Origin: an uncultured Bacteroidia bacterium
GTDB lineage: Bacteria > Bacteroidota > Bacteroidia > Bacteroidales > UBA932
Assembly (NCBI GenBank): GCA_902797435.1
Contig: CADBSV010000044.1
Span: forward strand, 117,110 to 181,109
Direction: 5' to 3'
DNA: 64,000 bases
Shown here piece by piece: positions 8,363 through 16,628 of this stretch (position 1 is the first letter of the stretch; every line of letters starts with the position of its first letter). The notes below the pieces were generated by a model. That model was not told the DNA's origin. It ran no database searches and worked only from the letters and a program-made list of their open reading frames with translations. The translations under genes and the position numbers were made by a program.

Positions 8363-9373
8363 ATGGAAGAAGAAAAAAAGCTCGTGCCGTTCAGGCTCTG
8401 CACACTCGAAGACACATATCCCTGGGGAAGCGAAATCTGGAATCTTGCCGACCTGGGCTGGAGGGATACCGCCGTACGGGACGGCTGGCTGGCCGGCAAT
8501 ATGATGGGCGAGGTGATGGAGACCTACCTCGACCGCATCACCGGAGACGGCGCATTCGACTGGTACGGGCTGCAGTTCCCCTTCTGTATCAAAACCTTGC
8601 ACATTGACGGCAGGATGCCCCTTACGGTTTGTCCCGATGACGAACTGGCAAGGGAGCGATACGATTCCCTCGGCAAGGAGAAGTTCTGGTACGTGCTGGA
8701 TGCAGCTCCGGGAGCCAAGGTTTTGGCTGGTCTTCGCCGCGACGTTTCCGCAGCAGGATTCCTCGCGGCCTGCGAAGACGGGAGCATAGAAGGTATTATG
8801 AACCAGGCTCCGGTAAAGGCCGGAAGCTACTATCATATTCCTGCAGGAACGCCTCATTGCCTCTTGGGAAAGGCTACGGTTCTGGAAATCAGCCAGTCGA
8901 GCGCACTCGATTTCAGGCTCTGCAGTTGGGGCCTGTCTTCGGAAGAAGACTACGGGCTCGGGCTCGTGGAGGCCCTCGATTTTGTGAATCTCTCCAAGTA
9001 TCCTGCGGAGGCGCTGCTTGGCTACAGTCTCGACGCCCGCAGGGAAGGCGATCCCGAAAACGTGAACCGGCTTGTGTCGCTGCCGCAGTTTACGGTGAGC
9101 CTCATCTCCCTTGCCGAACCTCTTAAGATAAGTGAGGGCGAAGGCAATTCGTGCGTCGCTTATTCATGCCTCAAGGGCGGGATGAACATCCAGCTTCCTC
9201 TGGACGAAGGCGGAAAAGCCGATTTTCTGAAAGTAAGTGAGGGTGAAACGGTGCTGGTGCCTGCCGAATGCGACGAATTCTTCCTGGTGCCCGTGGAACC
9301 CGGCACGGTTCTTCTCGAAACCATGATCGAGCCCCGTCCGGAGAAGGACTCCTACGTCGTCAGCGGACAATAA
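8363..9373 (+). CDS. Class I mannose-6-phosphate-isomerase-like protein lacking zinc ligands
   Basis: The 336-residue protein aligns along its length with class I mannose-6-phosphate isomerases (PFCIK, CPDDELARERYDSLGKEKFWYVLDA, HIPAGTPHCL). These interconvert mannose-6-P and fructose-6-P using zinc held by Gln, His, Glu and His. Here the usual QVHPDD reads TVCPDD (Thr88, Cys90) and the usual TEMW reads EKFW (Lys107), so three of four ligands appear lost; only His165 remains. It may be a catalytically dead or re-purposed cupin. The ATG at 8363 follows the divergent spacer. Its 3' end overlaps the convergent alr gene by 14 bp. Confidence 0.8.
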   Translation: MEEEKKLVPFRLCTLEDTYPWGSEIWNLADLGWRDTAVRDGWLAGNMMGEVMETYLDRITGDGAFDWYGLQFPFCIKTLHIDGRMPLTVCPDDELARERYDSLGKEKFWYVLDAAPGAKVLAGLRRDVSAAGFLAACEDGSIEGIMNQAPVKAGSYYHIPAGTPHCLLGKATVLEISQSSALDFRLCSWGLSSEEDYGLGLVEALDFVNLSKYPAEALLGYSLDARREGDPENVNRLVSLPQFTVSLISLAEPLKISEGEGNSCVAYSCLKGGMNIQLPLDEGGKADFLKVSEGETVLVPAECDEFFLVPVEPGTVLLETMIEPRPEKDSYVVSGQ

Positions 9374-10466
9374 TCCTTTCGATACGGCGGGGGACGCCGG
9401 TGAGAATCTCGTAGGGGATAGTGTCGAGTATCTGTGCCAGTTCGCCTATGGTCGGGTCGGCTCCGAAGATGGTGACCGTGTCTCCCACCTTACAAGGCAC
9501 TCCGGTAACGTCCAGCATGCACATGTCCATGCAGATGTTGCCTATTGTCCTTACCCTGTGCCCGTTGAGACTGAAGGATGCGGCGCCCCTTCCGAGGTGG
9601 CGGTTGATGCCGTCGGCATAGCCGCAGGGGATGGTGGCCGTAACGGTTCCTTCCGGTGCAATGTGTCCCCATCTGCCGTAGCCGATGGTGCCGTCTTCGG
9701 GGGTGAGTTTCTTGATCTGCAGTATCTTGACCTTCAGGGAAGCCACAGGGGAGAGCTTTACATCCGGCAGCGCGCTGATGCCGTAGATGCCTATGCCCAG
9801 GCGCACCATGTCGAACTGATACTGCGGGAAGCGCTCGATGCCGGCGGAATTGAGTATGTGCCACAGCGGCTTGTACCCGAGGGCTTTTCCGAGGGTTTCG
9901 GCGCCACGGCGGAACATTTCGATTTGTCCGAGGGTGAAACTGTCCTGTGAGGGGTCTTCTGCCACGGCCAGATGCGAGAAGCAGGAAACGACATGGACAT
10001 ACGGGCATTCCGCGATATAGGAGCACAGTTCGGGCAGTTCATCCGGCATGAACCCGAGGCGGTGCATTCCGGTGTCGAGTTTGATGTGCACCGGGAAGTC
10101 GCGTACTCCTTCGGCCTTGAGCACCTCTACGAGAGCTTTGAGCGAGGAGAGGTTGGGGATTGAAGGCTCCAGGCGGTAGCGAATCATTTCGGAGAAGAAA
10201 TCCGTTCCGGCGGTGAGCACCAGTATGGGGAGGGAGATACCTGCCTTGCGGAGTTCGATGCCTTCGACCGGCAGGGCTACGGCGAGGTAGTTCGCCCCTT
10301 CTGCCTGCATGAGGCCGGCGAACTCCACGGCTCCGTGTCCGTATGCATTGGCCTTTACCAGCACCAGAAGGCGCGTGGAAGGCTCAAGCAGCGAACGGAA
10401 ATACCTGTAGTTCTGCCTTGCTGCCGGCAGGCTCAGTTCCAGTCTCGAAAAATCGTCGTTACCCAT
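9360..10466 (-). CDS. alr: Alanine racemase
   Basis: Alr is a PLP enzyme that makes D-alanine for peptidoglycan. The 368 residues match the family. The PLP lysine is Lys38 in LVLVKANAYGHG, and the catalytic tyrosine is Tyr263 in TIGYGRWG, followed by IPCGYADG. I choose the ATG at 10466 (GNDDFSRLEL); an in-frame TTG 12 nt upstream lies inside the -7 promoter box and cannot be the start. It lies 32 bp after addA on the same strand but has its own promoter. Confidence 0.92.
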   Translation of the reverse strand: MGNDDFSRLELSLPAARQNYRYFRSLLEPSTRLLVLVKANAYGHGAVEFAGLMQAEGANYLAVALPVEGIELRKAGISLPILVLTAGTDFFSEMIRYRLEPSIPNLSSLKALVEVLKAEGVRDFPVHIKLDTGMHRLGFMPDELPELCSYIAECPYVHVVSCFSHLAVAEDPSQDSFTLGQIEMFRRGAETLGKALGYKPLWHILNSAGIERFPQYQFDMVRLGIGIYGISALPDVKLSPVASLKVKILQIKKLTPEDGTIGYGRWGHIAPEGTVTATIPCGYADGINRHLGRGAASFSLNGHRVRTIGNICMDMCMLDVTGVPCKVGDTVTIFGADPTIGELAQILDTIPYEILTGVPRRIERIIVR

Positions 10467-10475
10467 TGCAGAGTG

Positions 10476-10483
10476 CAAAAATA
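10476..10483 (-). promoter_or_regulatory. -7 promoter element TATTTTTG of alr
   Basis: Exact TAnnTTTG match on the minus strand, 9 nt before the alr ATG, in the short gap after addA. Confidence 0.65.
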
Positions 10484-10498
10484 ATCAATTCCCATGAA

Positions 10499-13300
10499 TT
10501 ATTGCACCGGCTCCACTTCGTCTTCCGGGACATACCAGAGCAGGCCTTCGACCTTTTTGTAGCCGAGTTTGCGGTAAAGGTCCATGTAGCGGCGGACCTG
10601 CCTGCGGTATTTGTCTTCGCGTGCACCGAACTTGTAGTCGATAACCAGGGCGGAGTCCCGGGAAAGCACAACCCTGTCGGGACGGTATTCGCTTCCGTCG
10701 GCATCGAACACCGCGGCCTCGTTGTTGCCTCCTCCCTTGAAGAAAGCGGGATGGGCGGCGATTCTCTCCTCAAGAAGCTCCCGCACACTGGCGGCGTGGG
10801 TTTTGTCGAGCCGTCCGTCCTGAACGGCGTCTTCAATCGCTCCCGGAAGGTCTTCGGGGCTCTTTATGCCGGCAAGTATGCTGTGGATCACGATGCCGCT
10901 CCGCCTTGCCGAGGCATCCATTCCGGTAGCCCCTTCGGGGCCGAAGAAGTCGGCCGCATCCTGTGATACACGGAGCCTGTCTCCCGGCTCAATGGTAACG
11001 TAGCCTGCAGGGAAGTCCAGCGTGCCTTCGGAAGGTTTGCGCCTCAGGCGGGAGAAATCGTACATGGCGCCCCGCGAACTCTCGGCCTGGCCGCCGCAGA
11101 AATCATAAAGGAGCTGGGAGTAGTCCTTGAAAGTGCCTTCGGTGCGTGTTTTCGGTGGATTGCAGGCTATTATGTGCAGGCAGCACCGTGCCCTCGTGAG
11201 GGCCACATAGAAGAGGTTGGTGCCATCCACCTTCTGCATCTGCTGCTCCTGTACGTAGTAATCGGAGAACAGGCTTTCGCCGCTCTTCTGATTGAGTTCC
11301 ACCGAATAAATGCCTGTGACTGCCGGGTCGAAGGGGGTGCCTGCCGCATCTAGCCAGCACCAGCGTTCGTTCGGCTTGTAGAGGCTCACTTTTTCGGCGT
11401 AAGGGAAAACCATGTATGGGAATTCGAGCCCCTTGGACTTGTGTATGGTGAGAACCGTTATGGCATTGGAGTTCTGCGGGGAACTGATGCAGCGTTTGTC
11501 TTCTTCCCAGGATTGGAGGAAGTAACGGAGGTTGTTGCCGTTCACTTCGCTCCACTCCCTTATGGTATCCATGAAGGCCTGGATAAAGAGGGTTTCATCG
11601 CGGAAGACATCGGGATACCCTGCCTTCAGGCCGCGCAGTATCTGCTCGCAGAGATCCACAAGGGAGTGATACTGCTGCGGGATGCAGACTCCGGCATCGG
11701 AAGAGATGAAATCGTTTATGGTGTCTTCCGGATTGTCTATGCACCCCAGCAGGCTCACGACTTTACGGACTATGAAAGAAGAACTAACCTTAAGCGAATC
11801 GTCCGATACGACGGGGTGACCGGCTGATAGCAGTTCGGCCGCAAGGGCTCCGCCTTCGGCGTTGTTGCGAACCAGCACGGCAATGTCTTCGTACCTGGCT
11901 CCGGCGGCGAGCGCCGCTTCTACCGAGCTGACAACCATTTCTGCCTCTTTTTCCTTCTCGCAGAAGGATACCCTCACGTAGCCGCCCTGCGTGTCATCGG
12001 AGAGCTCTTCCTGCTGAACGTCGGCATAGAGCTTGTCCAGTGAGAGGTTCCTTGCGGCGTAAAGGAAGAATTCGTTGTTGAATTCCACTATTTCCCTGCA
12101 GCTACGGCGGTTTTCCTTTCGGGAATCCACGCAGGCCGAAGGAAATTCCTGCTCCACCTTCTCGGCGAGTAGCCTCCAGTCCGAATCCCTCCAGCGGTAG
12201 ATGCTCTGCTTTACGTCGCCCACGATCAGCGATTCGTGCCCGGCGGAGTCGCTTTCCCGCAGCAGCGGCAGGAAATTCTCCCACTGCACGCCGGAAGTGT
12301 CCTGGAACTCGTCCAGCAGGAAATGCTCGTAACGCACGCCGAGTTTTTCGTACACGAACGGGGTGTCGCTGCCGGCTATTATGCGGCTCAGAAGAGTGTT
12401 GCTGTCGTCGAGGCAGAGGATGTTCTTTTCTTTGAGAATCTCTTCGAAACGAGCGAAGAACTCCCGTGCAAGGCCGAGGCTGAATACCTGAGGCTCAATG
12501 ATGCGGGCAGTCCTGTAAATCCTGTAGGGCTTGCCGAAGAGGTCCATGAAGGGGGTCCCCTCCGCCTCTTTCTGGAGAGATGCCTTGGGAAACTCTATGT
12601 CCTTGTACCATACGGTGTTGGCATAGCCGAGCCTTTGTTTTTCGGCATTTTTTCCGTTCATGGTGCCGAGCGCCTCCGCTCCGGCCTTGACGTCGGCTGC
12701 GAACTTCTTTATTATTTCCTGGCAGGAGGAGCGTATCTTAAGGAGCCTCTTCTTGTCGAATTCTTCGTCACCTATGCCGTGGGAGCGCCGCAGGGCCATG
12801 CGCTCGTCGCTGCGCAAACGCTTTCCCATATCGTAGAGGCTTCCTTCAACATTGGGACTGGCACCGCTTTCGAGTTTGTCGGACACGTTTTCCCGGAGCC
12901 ATCCGAGAATCTCTTTCTGGGCCTCGTCTGCTGTGAGGGAGTCGAGTATCCGGTCCATCGCCTCGGTTATAACGGAGTCGCGGTCGAGCTCAACCTGATA
13001 ATCGGCCACCTGGCCTATCTCCCTGGCGAAAGCCTTGAGGGCCCTCTGGAAGAACTTGTCTATGGTGCTTACCGAAAATGCACTGTAATCGTGCAGGATT
13101 TCGGTAAGCTTGTCCTTCTGTGCCGGGTCTTCGGAGAGATACTTGAGTATCCTCTCCTTCATTTCGGCGGTGGCCTTGTTGGTGAAAGTAACGGCCAGAA
13201 TGTGTCTGTAGTCGAGTTCGTTCCGCAGAAGACTGATGTATGTCTTGGCAAGGGTGTAGGTCTTACCCGACCCCGCGGATGCTTTGGTCACTTTTATCAT
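10499..13300 (-). CDS. addA: AddA-like helicase-nuclease subunit
   Basis: The 933-residue protein is a UvrD/RecB-type superfamily 1 helicase: Walker A ASAGSGKT (7-14), VTFTNKATAEMKERI, LLDEFQDTS (Walker B), VGDVKQSIYRWR, VLTIHKSKGLEFP and LFYVALTRAR. The C terminus carries a PD-(D/E)xK nuclease (RPDRVV, then ALVIDYKFG). With AddB it resects double-strand breaks for RecA loading. It is shorter than the roughly 1200 residues of Bacillus AddA. Its ATG overlaps the addB stop by 4 bp. Confidence 0.88.
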   Translation of the reverse strand: MIKVTKASAGSGKTYTLAKTYISLLRNELDYRHILAVTFTNKATAEMKERILKYLSEDPAQKDKLTEILHDYSAFSVSTIDKFFQRALKAFAREIGQVADYQVELDRDSVITEAMDRILDSLTADEAQKEILGWLRENVSDKLESGASPNVEGSLYDMGKRLRSDERMALRRSHGIGDEEFDKKRLLKIRSSCQEIIKKFAADVKAGAEALGTMNGKNAEKQRLGYANTVWYKDIEFPKASLQKEAEGTPFMDLFGKPYRIYRTARIIEPQVFSLGLAREFFARFEEILKEKNILCLDDSNTLLSRIIAGSDTPFVYEKLGVRYEHFLLDEFQDTSGVQWENFLPLLRESDSAGHESLIVGDVKQSIYRWRDSDWRLLAEKVEQEFPSACVDSRKENRRSCREIVEFNNEFFLYAARNLSLDKLYADVQQEELSDDTQGGYVRVSFCEKEKEAEMVVSSVEAALAAGARYEDIAVLVRNNAEGGALAAELLSAGHPVVSDDSLKVSSSFIVRKVVSLLGCIDNPEDTINDFISSDAGVCIPQQYHSLVDLCEQILRGLKAGYPDVFRDETLFIQAFMDTIREWSEVNGNNLRYFLQSWEEDKRCISSPQNSNAITVLTIHKSKGLEFPYMVFPYAEKVSLYKPNERWCWLDAAGTPFDPAVTGIYSVELNQKSGESLFSDYYVQEQQMQKVDGTNLFYVALTRARCCLHIIACNPPKTRTEGTFKDYSQLLYDFCGGQAESSRGAMYDFSRLRRKPSEGTLDFPAGYVTIEPGDRLRVSQDAADFFGPEGATGMDASARRSGIVIHSILAGIKSPEDLPGAIEDAVQDGRLDKTHAASVRELLEERIAAHPAFFKGGGNNEAAVFDADGSEYRPDRVVLSRDSALVIDYKFGAREDKYRRQVRRYMDLYRKLGYKKVEGLLWYVPEDEVEPVQ

Positions 13301-16122
13301 CTTCCGCAGATTTTTTTAAACTCGCACCACTGGCAGTCATCGGCATTCCGGGTTCTGTGCCAGGGGATTGAAAGGTCCCTTATCCCTTCCAGCGTTGCCG
13401 TCAGTGGAGCTTCAATGGCTTCTTCGAATTCTTTGCATCGGGGCGTTTCCTTCACGTCCTCCACGAACAGGCGCCGGGCGGGGTAGATGCTGTTCAGAAG
13501 CTTGCGTCCTGCGGCCTCGCTTTCCATCATCCTGTCGTAGAGGTAAATCTGGAGCGCAATGCCGGGGCGCTTGGCGTTATCGGCTCCGAACATGTCTTTC
13601 ACAACATTTCCTGCGTTGCTCTCGGAGATGTTCATCTCCTCGTCGGTCACTTTCCCCGTCTTATAGTCCACCACCCGCAACGTTCCGGGAGAAAAACTGT
13701 CTATCCTGTCTATATAACCCACGAAGGTGAACCCGCCGAGTTCAACCTTGCGGAACTGCTCCAGCCCGATTATCTTGAAGGACTGCAGCCCTTTTGCCTT
13801 GAGGAGGCCGCGGTCGATTTCGAGGATGCGCCTTACGTAACGGCATACGATTTCTTCATATACCAGGTTGCGTCCAGTGATTTCGGGGGCGCCGCCGAGC
13901 TGGAAAAGGATGCGGTCGCGCACTCGTCTGCGTATGTCTTCGGGGGAGTCGAGAATGGAATTTATGAGTTCAAGGCTTACGCTCGGAAGTGCCTTTAGCT
14001 TTTTCTCGTCGATTTCGTCCGGATTGTGGGAATAGAGGGCGTGCATCGTGGAGTGCAGCACGTTTCCGAGCATGCCGGCGTCGAGCGATTCCTGTATTTC
14101 GTCGGCCTTCCCGAGGCCTTCGATCGCAGAGTAGTAGAATGCCGCTTGGCAGTTGAGGTACTTCCGCAGCGATGATGCGCTGAGGTGGAAATCTTCCCCG
14201 GCCATTATGTCCAGATGCTCCTGAGTCTTAGGAATGCTGTCGGGAATCTGCATCCCCTTGATGGGTGAGCTGGCGATGTAACGGTGGACCTCGAAGCCGT
14301 AGAGCAGTTCAAGCTGCTTGATGTAGCGGCTTTCTTCCCCGCTGCGGCTCACTTCGGTGCGCGAATCCATAACGAGCCATACCTTCTTCGCCCTTTGCAG
14401 CAGGCGGTAGAAATAATAGGCCCAGATGGCGTCCTGGTATTCGTAGGTGGGGAGCCCGAATCCTTTGCGGAGCTCTGGAGGAATGAAGGAGGAAGCCACC
14501 GCCCTGCGGGGGAACATTCCTTCGTTGCACGAAAGGATTATGAGATTGTCAAAGTCGAGTGTGCGTGTCTCGAGAGGCCCCATTATCTGCAGCCCTTTAA
14601 GAGGCTCGCCGCTGAAGGGTACTGCTTCAGATGAGAGCAGCTGCAGCAGGAGTTTCCACCAGGTTTTGTCGGTTACGGGCGGATTTATGTCGGAGAATCT
14701 TTGCAGCACCTTCCAGCTGTGCATGGCGAATTCCAGTTCCATGGCCTTTTCGCTACGGCCGCGGAAGGCGTCGGCCAGAAGCAGGATGATGTTCCGGAGG
14801 TACCCGGCCTTGTCGGTGCATTTTCTGAAGACCGCCTGCATGAGGGGGCCGTCTCCGAAGTCTTCTTCGGGGATATAGAACTTGGCTGCTTTCTTTATGG
14901 AGTCCGCCCTTTCCTTTTCGGATTCGCCAAGAGCCGCCTGAAACACTCCGTTGGAGAACAGCGCCCACACCTGACGGTGATAAAAAGCCGTTCCCGCCGG
15001 GGTCTCGCGCGCGCCCTGCTGCAAGGCTCCCAGAAGGCTGAACATCCCTGCCCATTCGCTCCCTTTCATCGGATATCCCATTGTGACGTTTACCTCCCGG
15101 ATATCCTCCGGAATGCTGCTGAGGACAGGGATGAGGAGGCCTTCGTCGGGAAGGACTATGGCTGTGCGGATGTCTGCCGGAGCGCCTGTCCTCTCCAGGA
15201 TGGACGGCAGCTGCTTTGCCTGTCCAATAGCCGAAGGGACGCTCAGGACGTTGATTTCCGGCCTTCCGGGAGTCTCCTCGCCGGCAGCACTTGGAAGCGA
15301 CTGCCCGAACATCTCGATATTACGGGCCATGAAGAAGGATGACTTGTTCTTGGGGTCGCGTATCTCGGGGCTCGAAAAATCCCAGCAGAATTCTGCCAAA
15401 CCGGCTTTTTTCATTCGCGAGAGAAGTTTTTTCTCGCACTCGTTGAGGGCGTTCAGCCCGGTGAATACGTACCGGGTCCCTTTTTCGAAAACCCAGTCCA
15501 GAATATCGCTCACGCTCTCCCTGTCCAGCGCATCCGCAAGCTTGCGGTAGATGCCGCCCTCGTACGAAAGCCCCTCGTCGGCGAGGCTTTTCCCAAAACT
15601 GCGGTAGAGGGGCAGAAGAATGTTCCATACCTGCAGGAAGTCCCGTTTTATCTGCCCGTCCACGTTGAACTGGCCGAGGAACTCCTTCACGGCGGCCTGC
15701 TGGTCTTCGCTTAGGAACGAAAGATCCTGCATCTGCTTGAATTCCTCCACGTTCTTCCAGAGTTTCTGAGGATCTGCGAGGTATTTGTCCACATCGTCGA
15801 AATCGCTCAGTATCACCCCTCCCCAGTACAGGAAGTCGTCAAGGGACTCCGCCTTGGGATACAGGCTGCAATAGCATTTGTAGAGCGTGACTGTCTGCTG
15901 TATGCGGTCGGCTTTGTGGCTGCCGGAGAGCTTGCAGAAGAATTCGTTCATGGTGTAGCATTCAGGGGCCAGAATGGCCTCTTTTCTGGATGCTGCCATC
16001 TCTCCCAGGTATTTTTTAAAGAAAGCGATGGCCCTCTTGCTGGGGAAAACAAAACACAGGCGGCCGTTTGCGGGTTCGCCTGCGTAATAATGCTCTGCGA
16101 CTTGCCTAAGGAATTCTGTCAT
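13297..16122 (-). CDS. addB: AddB-like PD-(D/E)xK nuclease with iron-sulfur cysteines
   Basis: The 941-residue partner of AddA. The C-terminal nuclease has GYIDRID and LRVVDYKTGK. Four cysteines (about 658 in KYLNCQ, then 930, 933 and 939 in CQWCEFKKIC) match the spacing of the AddB 4Fe-4S staple. The N-terminal helicase-like part (RLCFVFPSKRAI) shows no Walker A, so ATP-driven movement probably rests with AddA. I choose the ATG at 16122 because it forms an ATGA overlap with the preceding stop, like the other joints of this operon; an ATG at 16143 is possible. Confidence 0.87.
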   Translation of the reverse strand: MTEFLRQVAEHYYAGEPANGRLCFVFPSKRAIAFFKKYLGEMAASRKEAILAPECYTMNEFFCKLSGSHKADRIQQTVTLYKCYCSLYPKAESLDDFLYWGGVILSDFDDVDKYLADPQKLWKNVEEFKQMQDLSFLSEDQQAAVKEFLGQFNVDGQIKRDFLQVWNILLPLYRSFGKSLADEGLSYEGGIYRKLADALDRESVSDILDWVFEKGTRYVFTGLNALNECEKKLLSRMKKAGLAEFCWDFSSPEIRDPKNKSSFFMARNIEMFGQSLPSAAGEETPGRPEINVLSVPSAIGQAKQLPSILERTGAPADIRTAIVLPDEGLLIPVLSSIPEDIREVNVTMGYPMKGSEWAGMFSLLGALQQGARETPAGTAFYHRQVWALFSNGVFQAALGESEKERADSIKKAAKFYIPEEDFGDGPLMQAVFRKCTDKAGYLRNIILLLADAFRGRSEKAMELEFAMHSWKVLQRFSDINPPVTDKTWWKLLLQLLSSEAVPFSGEPLKGLQIMGPLETRTLDFDNLIILSCNEGMFPRRAVASSFIPPELRKGFGLPTYEYQDAIWAYYFYRLLQRAKKVWLVMDSRTEVSRSGEESRYIKQLELLYGFEVHRYIASSPIKGMQIPDSIPKTQEHLDIMAGEDFHLSASSLRKYLNCQAAFYYSAIEGLGKADEIQESLDAGMLGNVLHSTMHALYSHNPDEIDEKKLKALPSVSLELINSILDSPEDIRRRVRDRILFQLGGAPEITGRNLVYEEIVCRYVRRILEIDRGLLKAKGLQSFKIIGLEQFRKVELGGFTFVGYIDRIDSFSPGTLRVVDYKTGKVTDEEMNISESNAGNVVKDMFGADNAKRPGIALQIYLYDRMMESEAAGRKLLNSIYPARRLFVEDVKETPRCKEFEEAIEAPLTATLEGIRDLSIPWHRTRNADDCQWCEFKKICGR

Positions 16123-16628
16123 CTCAGGTCGGTTATTATCCATGATTTGTCGAGGGAGGAGACGTCGAAGCGGAAAGCGTCCGCCGATGGCGTGGCTTCC
16201 TCCACTTTGATGCCGCTCGCCTGGAAATCGAAGTCCAGCCCTTCGCTTTCGCTCACTGCCGAGCAGTGGAGGGTGCTCCCGTCGAAACGGAAATCGCGAA
16301 CCTGTCCGGCATAGCTCTTTATCCTTTCCAGGATGGATGGACCGCTCTCCGAAACCACCACTTCCCTGGAGGCATTGTCAACCGTCCAGGTAGTGACTCC
16401 GTCGGAGTAGTTGTCGGTGCCGTTTTCTTTCAGGTGGAACATGTCTCCGCAAAGAACCGCAGTCCCGCTTCCCTTCATCGGGAAATCCCCGCGCAGGGAA
16501 TAGCTGTAGCTGCAGCTCACGGTGCGGCCTTCGCCGAGTATGGCAATGACGTCGCTGATGATGGCGCTCTGCCCCCAGGCGGAGATGCTGAGGACTGCAC
16601 AGACGGCTATTAGTAACGGTCTTTTCAT
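16119..16628 (-). CDS. LolA-like outer-membrane lipoprotein carrier protein
   Basis: The 169-residue protein has a signal peptide (1-19, ending AWGQ). The rest is a beta-rich half-barrel of LolA type: CSYSYSLRGDFPMKGSGTAVLCGDMFHL, then TTWTVDNASREVVV. LolA-like proteins carry lipoproteins across the periplasm, and in Bacteroidota a divergent member often sits next to ftsK, as here. Similarity is by pattern only, so the carrier function is inferred. It overlaps ftsK and addB by ATGA on both sides. Confidence 0.65.
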   Translation of the reverse strand: MKRPLLIAVCAVLSISAWGQSAIISDVIAILGEGRTVSCSYSYSLRGDFPMKGSGTAVLCGDMFHLKENGTDNYSDGVTTWTVDNASREVVVSESGPSILERIKSYAGQVRDFRFDGSTLHCSAVSESEGLDFDFQASGIKVEEATPSADAFRFDVSSLDKSWIITDLR

